From contig JAIDTI010000041.1 in assembly GCA_029060755.1 (NCBI GenBank), positions 1 through 53,058 of the forward strand: a stretch of DNA of 53,058 nt, in the 5' to 3' direction. Of this stretch, positions 16,813 through 25,986 are shown piece by piece. Within the stretch, counting starts at the first letter, position 1. Every line of letters begins with the position of its first letter. Source of the DNA: Ruminococcus sp. GTDB taxonomy: Bacteria; Bacillota; Clostridia; Oscillospirales; Ruminococcaceae. The position numbers were made by a program, and so were the translations under genes. Under the pieces are notes generated by a model that worked only from the letters and a program-made list of their open reading frames with translations, was not told where the DNA came from and did no database searches.

Positions 16813-18081
16813 TTATGACGTCAGCTTAAATCGCAGCTTACGTTTTCTTTTTTGAAACAGACTCTGTATCATAGGCACGAGCATTTCATAATAAGCGAGC
16901 TTTAGAATCATCGGCATAATAAAAAACCACAGCGTGTTGTAATTCAATAACAGCACAAGGTCGTCAATCATAGCGTGTGCTGCCATAAGAGTCATCAGCC
17001 ACAGCAAATAATAGTCTTTTCTCTTCATAGAAATATAGGATGCAATAGTCAATCCCACAATTACTATAACAAAAAAAATGATGCCGTATTTCAATAAGAT
17101 ATTTTCATAAAAGCAATCGATATAATTATAAACCTTGACAGATTTCTCTCCGGTCTTACTAAGACCGTTGCCTATGAAATTGATATTCTGCCCGAACAGC
17201 TTCAGTCCATAGTCATGAAATCCGTCATTACCCAGCCTCAGTCTGCTCTCCAAAATTTCATTAAGCTCTCGCATCCACTTTACAGTCGGGTTATATTTGT
17301 ATGTTACAGTAAATGATATAATAGAACATATAATAAATGAACCAACCATAAGTATTTTTGTGATTTTCAATTTTCCAGGCAGCTCCGGTAATCTATTTAT
17401 AATAAGGAAACCTGCTATCACAGCGAGAGAAAACACGCAGGACAATCGCGAATCGGTATAGAGATACATCATATATGAAGAAATTCCCCAGAAGAGCGAC
17501 CTGTATATGCTCAGCTTATGGCGGTGCAGATATAAATCCATTGATATAATATTGAACAGAATAGCAGGCGGCTGCAATGCATAACGAAAACCAAGATAAT
17601 GCCTGATTCTTAACTCTCCGGAAACGTAATCCACGCTTACATAATTCGGTATGATTCCTACCAGCGCGCTTACCAGAACTAACAGCAGAACTGCTATACT
17701 GATAAATACGGTCATTTTTGCAATTTTTTCCGGTTTGATATTCCTGCCGCAGAACAGCAGAAGAAAAATTGGAAGGTAATCGATCCGCGTCATCATACGC
17801 AAATATATAATCATCAGCAGGAAGCCGGTAATCCCTAACATCAGCGCTGATTTAACTGTAAACTTCATGGAAAATAATACTGAGCCGATAAGTAGCAGCA
17901 GCACTAAAACTATTGTTACCTTCAGCATCGGTCTGCTGATATACATTGCAAAAAAGCTTACATTCAGCAGCATAACAAATAAATAGATACAATATGCGAA
18001 GTTAAACAGAAAAACAGCAGGTGAAAAAAAGCCTGTTTTTGAAACATTTCCAAAAATATTAGGAATTTTAATACTCTGCAT
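16813..18081 (-). CDS. Wzy-type polysaccharide polymerase (candidate)
   Basis: A 422-aa protein with about ten to twelve hydrophobic helices and a large periplasmic-type loop around residues 255-305 (WMRELNEILESRLRLGNDGF, then GLKLFGQ). The loop ends in GNGLSKTG. This is the topology and loop layout of O-antigen polymerases; family sequence identity is always low. It lies with Wzx in the same operon and no other polymerase candidate is present, so it most likely joins repeat units on the outer face. AAAGGAGG precedes the start by six bases. Confidence 0.75.
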   Translation of the reverse strand: MQSIKIPNIFGNVSKTGFFSPAVFLFNFAYCIYLFVMLLNVSFFAMYISRPMLKVTIVLVLLLLIGSVLFSMKFTVKSALMLGITGFLLMIIYLRMMTRIDYLPIFLLLFCGRNIKPEKIAKMTVFISIAVLLLVLVSALVGIIPNYVSVDYVSGELRIRHYLGFRYALQPPAILFNIISMDLYLHRHKLSIYRSLFWGISSYMMYLYTDSRLSCVFSLAVIAGFLIINRLPELPGKLKITKILMVGSFIICSIISFTVTYKYNPTVKWMRELNEILESRLRLGNDGFHDYGLKLFGQNINFIGNGLSKTGEKSVKVYNYIDCFYENILLKYGIIFFVIVIVGLTIASYISMKRKDYYLLWLMTLMAAHAMIDDLVLLLNYNTLWFFIMPMILKLAYYEMLVPMIQSLFQKRKRKLRFKLTS

Positions 18082-18110
18082 CAGATACCTCCTTTACCAA
18101 GCATATATGT

Positions 18111-19178
18111 TTAAACGCCGCACTGTTCAAGAGCGTGTAATGTATAATATCCGCTGCGTAAACGCTGAGAAACTTTTCTTGCGTTCTGACACATGGAACG
18201 ATATTCATTCTTGCTGATATGAGAAATTATCTCAGGATAATCATGAAGCGATTCTATAAGAATACCGCATTTATGATGTTCAACAAATGCGCTCAGCGCC
18301 GCTTCCTTCCAGATAACAACGGGAATTCCGCAGGCAAGATATAAAGAAGTTTTATGCGGATTATTGATACGCAGATATCTGCCGTATGCGCCTGAACAGG
18401 TCTCGGCAGATTCACCGTCCCAAATCAGCCCAAAGCTGCCGTCCATTGCATCAGGCAGTTCATCTGGCGGGAAAGAACCGTGATACTGTATATTCGCTCT
18501 GGATTCTGCTTCATATCCTATACCATATAAATTAAAATTGCAGCTTGCCGGCAGCGAATACACATATTCCGCCTTGTTCCTGCGAAGATTTCCTGCTATA
18601 ATCAGCGGTTTTTCAAGTGAAAGTGTATCTTTTTCCTGTACGGAGTCCGGAAGCAGATAATCAAAAATTCCAAGATTTACAATTCGTTTCTGTTCCACTC
18701 CTATTTTTTTAAGAATATCTATCATGCGCGGATTATGGGCAATTACATTATCCGCAAGCAGTAAGATACTTTTTTCTTCCATATTAAGACGCAATTTAGA
18801 AACGAATGTCGCGTCCTTATTGACAGCTTTCCGGAGGATCTCCAAATCGTGAATCAACAGTATGATCCTGATTCCGCGGCGTTTCAGACGGCAAATCAGC
18901 TTTTCTATCAGCAGCGAATGGTTCAGGATCGGAAACTGAATCAAAAGAACATCGTTTGCCTTTAGCGAACCAAGCGCATCCTTCCAGACATTGTACACCT
19001 TGAAGTGGTCTGTGGTGCGGTCGATAATTGTTTTATTGCTATGCTTATAAGCGTAAGAAACCTGAATCGGCTTCCAGTTTTTTGACATCAGGATACTATC
19101 TACATCGTCACGAGCTTTGACGCCGGCAGTTCTTTTCATATTTCCATCTGTCTGTACTTCTTGTGTAAAATATCGCAT
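18111..19178 (-). CDS. WbbI-like galactofuranose-directed glycosyltransferase
   Basis: A 355-aa protein resembling E. coli WbbI (beta-1,6-galactofuranose-linked transferase). Shared features are the KARDDVDSIL segment near the N-terminus, LLIHDLEILR (about 116-125), VIAHNPRMI, and the very characteristic FGLIWDGESAETCSGAYG...NNPHKTSLYL (about 259-290, quoted in part). The last block binds the nucleotide sugar. The match to WbbI together with glf in the same operon supports transfer of or to galactofuranose. The start has AGGAGG inside the 3' end of the epimerase gene, two bases away. Confidence 0.85.
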   Translation of the reverse strand: MRYFTQEVQTDGNMKRTAGVKARDDVDSILMSKNWKPIQVSYAYKHSNKTIIDRTTDHFKVYNVWKDALGSLKANDVLLIQFPILNHSLLIEKLICRLKRRGIRIILLIHDLEILRKAVNKDATFVSKLRLNMEEKSILLLADNVIAHNPRMIDILKKIGVEQKRIVNLGIFDYLLPDSVQEKDTLSLEKPLIIAGNLRRNKAEYVYSLPASCNFNLYGIGYEAESRANIQYHGSFPPDELPDAMDGSFGLIWDGESAETCSGAYGRYLRINNPHKTSLYLACGIPVVIWKEAALSAFVEHHKCGILIESLHDYPEIISHISKNEYRSMCQNARKVSQRLRSGYYTLHALEQCGV

Positions 19179-19180
19179 TA

Positions 19181-20254
19181 TTATCCTCCTGCCGTTTCAG
19201 ATTGCCAGAATCTAATCATTCTGCGGTACTGCTCAGGTAGATTGACACACGGTTTCCAGCCAAGACTGCGAAGCTTTTCATTGCTGAGATACATATGAAC
19301 AGTAGGCGCAAAACCATATTTCAGACTGTCCTCCGGTATATCAAAGATTATCCTGCCCCTTCCCTCCGAAAACTCCGCCAATACCATTTCCGCCATTTCA
19401 CGTATTTTCATATGACTTTCTTCATTTGAGACATTATAGCTTTCGCCAGGAACTCCCTCTGTAAGAAGCAGAAGAATTGCAGCAACCGCGTCGGCTGTAT
19501 AGACATAATTTCCCTCAGATTCGCCTTTGGTATGAAGAACGATGTCCTCGCCCCGTACCGTGCTTTTTGCAAACTGTGCAAATACACGGTTTTCCTTCTC
19601 AGAAACTCCTGCGCCAAAGGTCTGTGCAAGGCGCGCAATTTTTACAGGTACGCTATACTCTTTGGCATATGCGTTACAGAGACATTCGCAGACGCGTTTT
19701 CCTTCCGGATAGCAGGTACGAACTGAGGTCAAATCTACATAGCCTAAATCCGACTCCGTGGTTTTATGCTCAGTGTGCATCTGACCGTATACCTCCATTG
19801 AGGATATATAGACAACGCCGCTTACCTGTTGTTCCCTTGCCAGTTTCAGAATCGCTTCTGTACTGTGATAAGCCATGCTGAGCGTCTCAACAGGATTTGT
19901 CACCATTCGTTTAGATTCTGTAACTGCTGCGGTATGGATAATATAATCGATATGCTCCAAATCAAAACGAATTACTTCCTCAGACAAGTCCTGTACAATA
20001 AAACTAAGACTCTGCTTACTTCCCACATTTGCAAATATAGTAGCAGCCTTCTCTGAATCACGGACAACAGCATATATTTTTAGTTCCAGTTCCAATACCT
20101 CATTCAAAAATAAAAGTGTCCGAATCAGCAGCGAACCGACGAGTCCGGTTGCCCCAGTAATCAGAAACTTTTTTCCCCGAAACAGTTCCGGATTTTTCAG
20201 AGATTTTGCTATTTCTTTGAAATCTTCCAAGAGAATCTGATTCTGTTCAATCAT
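19181..20254 (-). CDS. NAD-dependent epimerase/dehydratase
   Basis: A 357-aa extended SDR with the NAD motif LITGATGLVGS at about residues 31-41, a SSMEVYG block (about 151-157) and a PEGKRVCE segment that supplies a Lys but lacks the usual Tyr three residues before it; the residue in that place is Cys-Tyr-Pro, so Tyr lies closer. A typical NVSNEESHMKIREMA stretch follows. It overlaps the cytidylyltransferase gene by four bases (ATGA at 20251-20254), so the two are coupled. This suggests action on the CDP-activated product or its precursor. Exact substrate unknown. Confidence 0.75.
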   Translation of the reverse strand: MIEQNQILLEDFKEIAKSLKNPELFRGKKFLITGATGLVGSLLIRTLLFLNEVLELELKIYAVVRDSEKAATIFANVGSKQSLSFIVQDLSEEVIRFDLEHIDYIIHTAAVTESKRMVTNPVETLSMAYHSTEAILKLAREQQVSGVVYISSMEVYGQMHTEHKTTESDLGYVDLTSVRTCYPEGKRVCECLCNAYAKEYSVPVKIARLAQTFGAGVSEKENRVFAQFAKSTVRGEDIVLHTKGESEGNYVYTADAVAAILLLLTEGVPGESYNVSNEESHMKIREMAEMVLAEFSEGRGRIIFDIPEDSLKYGFAPTVHMYLSNEKLRSLGWKPCVNLPEQYRRMIRFWQSETAGG

Positions 20255-20985
20255 GTTATATCTTCCAATCCATAAATTTGAGCGTTTTCTTTTGCTTCAA
20301 GAATTGCTCTCATACTATAAAAATCATCTGGCGTGGTAATTTTGATATTTTCCTGTGGCCCGTCCACAAGAAACAATTCCTTGCCATAATGCTGCATCAT
20401 CGTGCAGGAGTCAATAAAGTCAGTTCTGTTTTCTGAAAGCGCCGATTGATGTATGTCAAGAATATCGTCCAGCCAGAAGCTTTGCGGTGCACGTGCAAGT
20501 CTGGAGCTTTCACGGTCAGGCACATAATCAATGCTACCATTCGGCGAAACAACAAGTACCGTTTCCTTGACTTTGACACAGGTAATCGCTGAGCCGTGTT
20601 TCATGACAGAACTGATATTATCACTGATAACCTTTGCATTAATCAGCGGACGGACGCCATCATGAATAAGAACAATTGCTTTTTCGTCCTGTGCGGTTTC
20701 TTTCGCTGCGCAGAGACCATTATAGATAGAAAGCTGTCCGGTAGCTCCTCCGGGAACAATCTTTCTTACTTTTTTTATATCATAGTGTGAAATCAGAGTC
20801 TCGAGATGGTCAATCCATGATTCAATACATGAGATTACGATTGCATCGATCTCTGGATGATTTTCAAAAATCTCAAGCGTATGTATAATGATCGGCTTGC
20901 CATAGACGCTGAGAAATTGCTTCGGCTTGTCCTTTGAGTTCATTCGGCTTCCGACTCCGCCGGCAAAAATGACTGCTATGTTCAT
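20251..20985 (-). CDS. IspD/TarI-family cytidylyltransferase
   Basis: A 244-aa nucleotidyltransferase with IFAGGVGSRM at residues 6-15 and KPKQF at 20-24, then IVLIHDGVRPLI and DYVPDRESSRLARAPQSF, quoted here in part as RAPQSF. These are shared by IspD and TarI. The context (a TagF-like transferase, no isoprenoid genes) favours TarI-like activity: CTP plus ribitol-5-phosphate or a similar polyol phosphate gives the CDP-polyol. The start at 20985 is chosen because AAAGGAG lies five bases before it; an upstream codon at 21000 lacks this. It is coupled to the epimerase gene. IspD itself is not fully excluded. Confidence 0.8.
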   Translation of the reverse strand: MNIAVIFAGGVGSRMNSKDKPKQFLSVYGKPIIIHTLEIFENHPEIDAIVISCIESWIDHLETLISHYDIKKVRKIVPGGATGQLSIYNGLCAAKETAQDEKAIVLIHDGVRPLINAKVISDNISSVMKHGSAITCVKVKETVLVVSPNGSIDYVPDRESSRLARAPQSFWLDDILDIHQSALSENRTDFIDSCTMMQHYGKELFLVDGPQENIKITTPDDFYSMRAILEAKENAQIYGLEDIT

Positions 20986-21005
20986 AGTTTCTCCTTTCAT
21001 TTAAA

Positions 21006-21554
21006 TCAGGTGCTATGATTATTTTGCTTGATGATTCGCGCTGGAACACCTGCAACAGTGCAATTTGCAGGAACATCTTTGAGTACGACAGAACCTGCCG
21101 CAATGACTGCATTGTCTCCCACTGTAACTCCACCAAGAATACAGGCGTTTGTACCGATAAAGACATGGTTCCCAATTGTCGGACATTTTCCCTCACCATA
21201 TCCAGCACCCAGTGTCCCGATGACAACATTGTTATAAATCCTACAGTATTGACCGATTGATGCATACGGATTTATCGTAACTGAGCCATAGTGTACAATA
21301 CGTAGACCTTTTCCACAGACATTACACGGAATGCTCAGTCCCAAGGTCTGACTTCTTCGCTCTAAACGCAATCTGAGGATAATATAAACAAGTCTTCCGA
21401 GAGTATCATTCCGACAATTTCTGTAGTATTCCGTTTTGCGCAATAAAATCTGGTAATGATACGATTCAGCTACTAGACTATAAAGGAATCCTTTCACTGA
21501 ATCTTTTGATTCAATGGCGATCCACTCCTTCATTTCTGCTTTACTCTTAATCAT
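21006..21554 (-). CDS. Left-handed beta-helix (hexapeptide) O-acetyltransferase, CysE-like
   Basis: A 182-aa protein with a helical N-terminus (about 1-70) followed by hexapeptide repeats: [44 protein letters not shown] and a closing VAGVPARII. This is the serine acetyltransferase/colanic-acid acetyltransferase layout. In this operon it probably O-acetylates a sugar of the repeat unit using acetyl-CoA. A perfect 9-bp inverted repeat sits just before its weak ribosome binding site, so its expression may be set separately from the upstream genes. Confidence 0.85.
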   Translation of the reverse strand: MIKSKAEMKEWIAIESKDSVKGFLYSLVAESYHYQILLRKTEYYRNCRNDTLGRLVYIILRLRLERRSQTLGLSIPCNVCGKGLRIVHYGSVTINPYASIGQYCRIYNNVVIGTLGAGYGEGKCPTIGNHVFIGTNACILGGVTVGDNAVIAAGSVVLKDVPANCTVAGVPARIIKQNNHST

Positions 21555-21564
21555 ACTCTTTTGA

Positions 21565-21586
21565 TGATATAGTACAGACTATATCA
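21565..21586. repeat. Perfect 9-bp inverted repeat before the acetyltransferase gene
   Basis: TGATATAGT (21565-21573), loop ACAG, ACTATATCA (21578-21586). On the transcript it forms a hairpin eleven bases before the start codon at 21554 and close to the weak AAAAGAG site. A role in translation control or mRNA stability is inference. Confidence 0.5.
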
Positions 21587-21626
21587 TATACCCCTTTTCC
21601 ATCAAAATTATATCATAAAAAAAGAT

Positions 21627-22685
21627 TTATGCTTTTTTCTTTGTTAGTTGAAACAACTTTGCAAGATTGTCAGCAACTACCTTTTGAAAAGCAATTGTCA
21701 GTATCAGTGTAACTGCCAGACACGCAGCGCAATACACATACGTATTGGACGAAACTGCATCTATTCGCTTGAATAAAATCATAGGGATTCTTTGCAAAAT
21801 ATATAGACCCAAAAGATTTTTTCCGCACCATTCCAAAACCAGATTACCGCTTTTTACACGCATCGTTATAAGCACAATGCATAAAACAAATAACAAATAG
21901 TGAAGCTGGTCGAATGCTAGATTATGATTTCTGAAAAGATATGAAGCTGTAAACGCTGCGCATACTGCAATCAGTGAAAGAAGATATACGCTGCCACAGC
22001 TCAGGAGCTTATCAATTTTTTCTTTAAAACAAGCATACCACATACCAATTGTATAGCAGAGAACAGTATTGTAAAATTGTCCGTCTTTAAATTTTCTTAC
22101 CAGTATCATATAAATCCCTGTTAATATAAGCGCAATTATAAGCGAGGGGATCTGCTTGGATTTGAATGGCAATATTTCCCCTGCGGAAAATGCCAGCCAT
22201 GTAACAAAATACATACACAAAATAGCAAAGATATACCAGTTGCTATTACCAACACTATCCCAGCCAATAAAAGAGGTGAGTATCTTTAGCGGATTCATTT
22301 CAATGCTGAGTATCAGATTAATCAGCACATACAGCAAAATTGCAGCATCAAACATCAACATGGTTTTTAATATTCGATTTTTCGGAAATGATTTCAGATA
22401 CGTTTTTCCTTTTTTTAAAACAGATACCGTCACACCATATCCTGAGTAAAACATAAACGTGGTGACAATCATCTGACCAAGTCCAGAATTGACCGCATCA
22501 AACAAATGGTCAAATTTTCCTGGCACTTCAATATACTGCCAGAAATGGCGCAGAAAAACCAAAATGATAAAATAACCGTTGACAGCCTGCGTTTGCCTTA
22601 CAGAAAGGTAGTCATCATTCTTTTTTCCAATATTATGAATACCCCACAATAATAAAACAGCAAGGATAACAAGTATGAAATTCAT
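21627..22685 (-). CDS. Acyltransferase 3 family membrane protein
   Basis: A 352-aa polytopic membrane protein with about ten helices. The N-terminal part has QTQAVNGYFIILVFLRHF (about 33-50), matching the R...G.A...V...H region of acyltransferase-3 proteins (OafA, WecH), and TFMFYSGYGV (about 76-85), the family's FFxxSGY motif. It should transfer acetyl or succinyl groups to the polysaccharide at the membrane. AGAAGGGAG precedes the start. With two hexapeptide transferases this is the third acylation enzyme in the operon. Confidence 0.85.
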   Translation of the reverse strand: MNFILVILAVLLLWGIHNIGKKNDDYLSVRQTQAVNGYFIILVFLRHFWQYIEVPGKFDHLFDAVNSGLGQMIVTTFMFYSGYGVTVSVLKKGKTYLKSFPKNRILKTMLMFDAAILLYVLINLILSIEMNPLKILTSFIGWDSVGNSNWYIFAILCMYFVTWLAFSAGEILPFKSKQIPSLIIALILTGIYMILVRKFKDGQFYNTVLCYTIGMWYACFKEKIDKLLSCGSVYLLSLIAVCAAFTASYLFRNHNLAFDQLHYLLFVLCIVLITMRVKSGNLVLEWCGKNLLGLYILQRIPMILFKRIDAVSSNTYVYCAACLAVTLILTIAFQKVVADNLAKLFQLTKKKA

Positions 22686-22703
22686 TTGAACTCCCTTCTG
22701 TGT

Positions 22704-23861
22704 TTAAGTATGATTTTTCAGGTATGCCGTAACCTGCTGACAGGCAGTACCGTCGTCATATCCGCCCAACAGCTCATAATGATGCTTCATACATAGCTGA
22801 AAATCTGCTTCATCAAAGGACTTGATTGCAGAAAGAATTTCATTAAATGATTTAAAAAGTGGAAATCCCCATTTTTCCATAGGAATATACATTCTTCGTT
22901 CCTTGGTGAGATAAGAATCCATGTCATAAACATACAGAAAACAAGGCTTTTTTGTCAGGCAATAATCCCAGATAGCAGAGGAATAATCACTAATCAAGAA
23001 GTCGGCAGCAATCAGAAGCTCCTGCATATCAGGATAATTACAGGCGTCTATTACATTTCCTTGGAGCTTGTTTTTCGTAAGCCTATGCATTCTGCTTATA
23101 ATCTGCCATGTTCCGCCAAAACGCTCTTCCAACGTTTTCTGAAGCGCAGAAACATCAAATTCAAGCCTTTCCAGTTCTTCCTTTCCCCGCCATGTTGGAG
23201 CATAAAGACAGATTTTCCGCTTAGAATCAATATGCAGTTTTCTGCATACCCGCTCCCGGACCACTTTCAACCGGTTCAACGGTAAAAAAAACAAGTCGTT
23301 ACGCGGAAGTCCGGAATTAAGCACCTCTCCTTTGTAGCGCATACCGCCCCGGATAAAATAATTCGTAAACTGTTCGCTGCTGGATAAAAAAAGCGAAATA
23401 TTGTCACAGTTAAATTGCATATTTGTTCTGGTGATCTTATCCGGCTGTTTCTGTATATCAAATCCAGCAACCTTATATGCACCACCACCATGCCAGGTAT
23501 CAATTAATATCTGGTTTGATTTTGTCTTTAACAAATGGTATGGATAAATATTCGTTATGATGAAACGGGAGCCTGCATATAAATATAAGAATTTCAGCGA
23601 CTGATAGGTTACAATTTTGGCATTCTCCGGCTTTTTACTGATAGCTGCATTTTTCCTGAATGCCCAGATAATCTCATACTTATCCGGCGCGTGTTTCTGT
23701 AAATACTCAGAAATCGCTTTTGGGCAGCAGGAGTACTGTTCTCCGGAATAGCTATACATCATAATCCTGTTTTTCTTTACCGGAACAAAAGCTGACAAAA
23801 CATTAAATAGCTTACGCAATACAATTTCAGCTATAAATTTGATTTTGCTTTGTGAAGCCAT
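22704..23861 (-). CDS. CDP-polyol glycerophospho-/ribitolphosphotransferase (TagF/TarL-like)
   Basis: A 385-aa peripheral membrane protein of the Glyphos_transf family. Key motifs: IDTWHGG (catalytic His), NSGLPRNDLF, YAPTWRG (about 222-228), and FLISDYSSAIWDY in the C-terminal lobe. These proteins transfer glycerol- or ribitol-phosphate from a CDP donor onto a growing chain. The N-terminal 25 residues are basic and amphipathic, fitting membrane association. I chose ATG 23861 because AAGGAGG lies six bases before it; the longer frame to 23879 overlaps that site. The IspD/TarI-like gene in the operon would supply the donor. Confidence 0.9.
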   Translation of the reverse strand: MASQSKIKFIAEIVLRKLFNVLSAFVPVKKNRIMMYSYSGEQYSCCPKAISEYLQKHAPDKYEIIWAFRKNAAISKKPENAKIVTYQSLKFLYLYAGSRFIITNIYPYHLLKTKSNQILIDTWHGGGAYKVAGFDIQKQPDKITRTNMQFNCDNISLFLSSSEQFTNYFIRGGMRYKGEVLNSGLPRNDLFFLPLNRLKVVRERVCRKLHIDSKRKICLYAPTWRGKEELERLEFDVSALQKTLEERFGGTWQIISRMHRLTKNKLQGNVIDACNYPDMQELLIAADFLISDYSSAIWDYCLTKKPCFLYVYDMDSYLTKERRMYIPMEKWGFPLFKSFNEILSAIKSFDEADFQLCMKHHYELLGGYDDGTACQQVTAYLKNHT

Positions 23862-23889
23862 CAAAAACCTCCTTAACATCTCAAAAAAT

Positions 23890-24975
23890 TCATTTTAGAA
23901 CAGAATGATAAAAATCCACAAGTTTCTGCGCTTCATGCTGAATGGAATACCCTTTGCGAACCACGCAATCCTCATTGCTTTTTCTTTCTATTGTATTTTC
24001 CAGATATAAACAAATATAATCTGCCCATTCAGCAGCAGATTGTTCTAATGATAGAAATTTAACTTGATTAGTAATTTTGATTTCCTTTGGTATCGAATCA
24101 GAAAGAACACACGGAAGACCGCAACATTGTGCCTCTACAGTGACAAGTCCAAAGCTTTCATACAGAGATGGCATCACAAAAACGTCTGCTATATGATAAT
24201 CTGTTTCTGGGTGTGTTGTCGTTCCGACAAATTGTACTTTATCATCTATTTCCAGATCAATTGTCTTTTGTTTTATGTCCTCCATCTTCTTACCTGCACC
24301 AACAAGTCTTAAAATGGTATTCGGTTTTGCTTTAAGCACCTCATTAAATACATCAATCAGAAATGTATGATTTTTCTGCTCATTAAAAAGACCAATATGG
24401 AGAAGCACCTTTGTTTCAGATGTTATATGGTTCTTTTCTCTCTCTGATTTTCTAAAAGCAGAGTCAAACCGATAGCGCTCCTCCTGAATACCATTATTCA
24501 AAACAATATGGTCATGCGCTCCATACAGCCATTTACCTGCTGCCCTGCTGCAAGCAATACCATAATCATAGCTCTTGATAAAAGATTTATATAACAACCG
24601 ATGCAGATTTCTGTGTGTACAATCTGTATTATGTCCATGCACAACTTTAACAGTGTTTTTTCCGCTCAGCTTACAAGCCAAGAGATCTATCAACATCAAA
24701 GCGCTGTTTCCATGGATATGTACAATATCATAATTTCCTTCTTTTATTATTTTAGAAAGTTTCATGATATAACCCAAAGGATTCGTCTGCCTTTTGTTCA
24801 GAATGAATATTTTTTCACCATTCTTATTTAGTTCTTCCCGATAGCAATCATCTATTCTGCCATTAACAACAAAGTCATATCTTACACTGTCTTTGGTATA
24901 CCGATAATAATTCATAATTACAGTGGACATACCATTTATATGGAATTCAACTGTATTTACAATTAATACTTTCAT
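23890..24975 (-). CDS. Glycosyltransferase family 4 (GT-B)
   Basis: A 361-aa GT-B enzyme. The N-terminal domain begins VLIVNTVEFHINGMSTVI and contains DIVHIHGNSAL and VKVVHGHNTD. The C-terminal domain has LLHIGLFNEQKNH (about 198-210), LVGAGKKMED and the nucleotide-sugar site PSLYESFGLVTVEAQ (about 278-292), with the ExxxxxxxE pattern of GT4. It should add one sugar to the lipid-linked unit from the cytoplasmic side. Donor and acceptor unknown. GAGG precedes the start, two bases after the next upstream gene. Confidence 0.9.
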   Translation of the reverse strand: MKVLIVNTVEFHINGMSTVIMNYYRYTKDSVRYDFVVNGRIDDCYREELNKNGEKIFILNKRQTNPLGYIMKLSKIIKEGNYDIVHIHGNSALMLIDLLACKLSGKNTVKVVHGHNTDCTHRNLHRLLYKSFIKSYDYGIACSRAAGKWLYGAHDHIVLNNGIQEERYRFDSAFRKSEREKNHITSETKVLLHIGLFNEQKNHTFLIDVFNEVLKAKPNTILRLVGAGKKMEDIKQKTIDLEIDDKVQFVGTTTHPETDYHIADVFVMPSLYESFGLVTVEAQCCGLPCVLSDSIPKEIKITNQVKFLSLEQSAAEWADYICLYLENTIERKSNEDCVVRKGYSIQHEAQKLVDFYHSVLK

Positions 24976-24976
24976 T

Positions 24977-25465
24977 TCAAGCCTCTATTTTATCTTCCAT
25001 ATCTTTAGTTATAATCGAACCTGCTTTTATGATATTATTTTTTCCTATCACCACAGGACCAAACACTTTCGCATCTGTATACAGTGTGACATCATTGCAC
25101 AGAACTGGCTGAGAAATCTGTTTTCCCTCATATATTGCTCGTCTGCCCGGTGAGCCACCGATTGTGACACCCTGATATACTCGTAGCGTCCCCTTTGATT
25201 TCACGCCAGAACCAATTACAACGCCTAACCCATGTACCAAAACAAAACCTCCTGCTAAATCGGCACGATAATCTATATCAACATTAAAAATAATTCGATT
25301 GATGTACCATATCAATTTAGCAAATATATTCAGGTGGCATCTGTGAAGAATATTAGAAAATCTATACAGACAAATACAATGAAAACACGGATTTGTAATA
25401 ACAGTTACTATACCCTTACCCAAACTCCCATTTGAATATTGTTTTAAATCCTCGATAATTCTCAT
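24977..25465 (-). CDS. Serine acetyltransferase-like O-acetyltransferase
   Basis: A 162-aa hexapeptide-repeat protein from ATG 25465. After a helical N-terminus with a hydrophobic patch (LIWYINRIIFNVDI) comes the CysE-type core: GGFVLVHGLGVVIG (His as catalytic base, about 79-92), GVTIGGSPGRR, VLYTDAKVFGPVVIG and IIKAGSIITKD. It is shorter than true CysE (about 220-270 aa) and sits among glycosyltransferases, so sugar O-acetylation is more likely than cysteine synthesis. Start chosen because GGTGA lies seven bases before it. Confidence 0.85.
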   Translation of the reverse strand: MRIIEDLKQYSNGSLGKGIVTVITNPCFHCICLYRFSNILHRCHLNIFAKLIWYINRIIFNVDIDYRADLAGGFVLVHGLGVVIGSGVKSKGTLRVYQGVTIGGSPGRRAIYEGKQISQPVLCNDVTLYTDAKVFGPVVIGKNNIIKAGSIITKDMEDKIEA

Positions 25466-25490
25466 AATTTTCACCACAAACACACTATAC

Positions 25491-25970
25491 TTACAATTGA
25501 TTTAAATACTTCTCAATACTTTCCAGGATTTTATATGTATTGGAAGAATAGCTTTTCGTTTTAAAAGAATCCAAACTCTGAATACATTTCATCATGTCAT
25601 TGACATTACGGCAGGGAATGATAAATTGTAAATCAGAAAATTGCTCAATGATTTGTATCTGATGATTATCCACATGTTCACCATACTGCGTAAGTCTTGG
25701 AACAGCAATGACCTTTTTTCCTTTTTTAACGGCACCAATAATTGCGCCAGTACCACCATGTGTAATCACAACATCTGCCTGCGCTTCCATTGCTGTAAAC
25801 TCTTTTCTGTCTAAAAAATTCTTAAATTCATAATTTTTTGGAACATAATCACTGTAGCCTGTCTGAGCAAAAACTTTTTCTTTAATTATTCCATTTTTAA
25901 GCAGCTCATCGATCTTTTTTAAAAGTCTGTTAAATTGAAATTTTTGTGAGCCCAAAGTAACAAATATCAT
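25491..25970 (-). CDS. Alg13-like glycosyltransferase catalytic subunit
   Basis: A 159-aa protein matching the Glyco_tran_28_C fold on its own: it opens IFVTLGSQKFQFNRL and has FAQTGYSDYVP, then ADVVITHGGTGAI (about 65-77) and VPRLTQYGEHVDNHQ (about 90-104), the UDP-sugar site. In bacteria such subunits (Cps14G, EpsF) pair with an Alg14-like membrane partner to form one transferase, typically beta-1,4-galactosyl on the lipid-linked first sugar. The partner is the next upstream gene. AGGTGA precedes the start. Confidence 0.9.
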   Translation of the reverse strand: MIFVTLGSQKFQFNRLLKKIDELLKNGIIKEKVFAQTGYSDYVPKNYEFKNFLDRKEFTAMEAQADVVITHGGTGAIIGAVKKGKKVIAVPRLTQYGEHVDNHQIQIIEQFSDLQFIIPCRNVNDMMKCIQSLDSFKTKSYSSNTYKILESIEKYLNQL

Positions 25971-25986
25971 AATTCACCTATATTAT

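Noticed and set aside
20251..20985. IspD (isoprenoid pathway)
   Set aside because: Possible by motif, but the neighbours are polyol-phosphate and sugar genes, so TarI-like is preferred. Not excluded.
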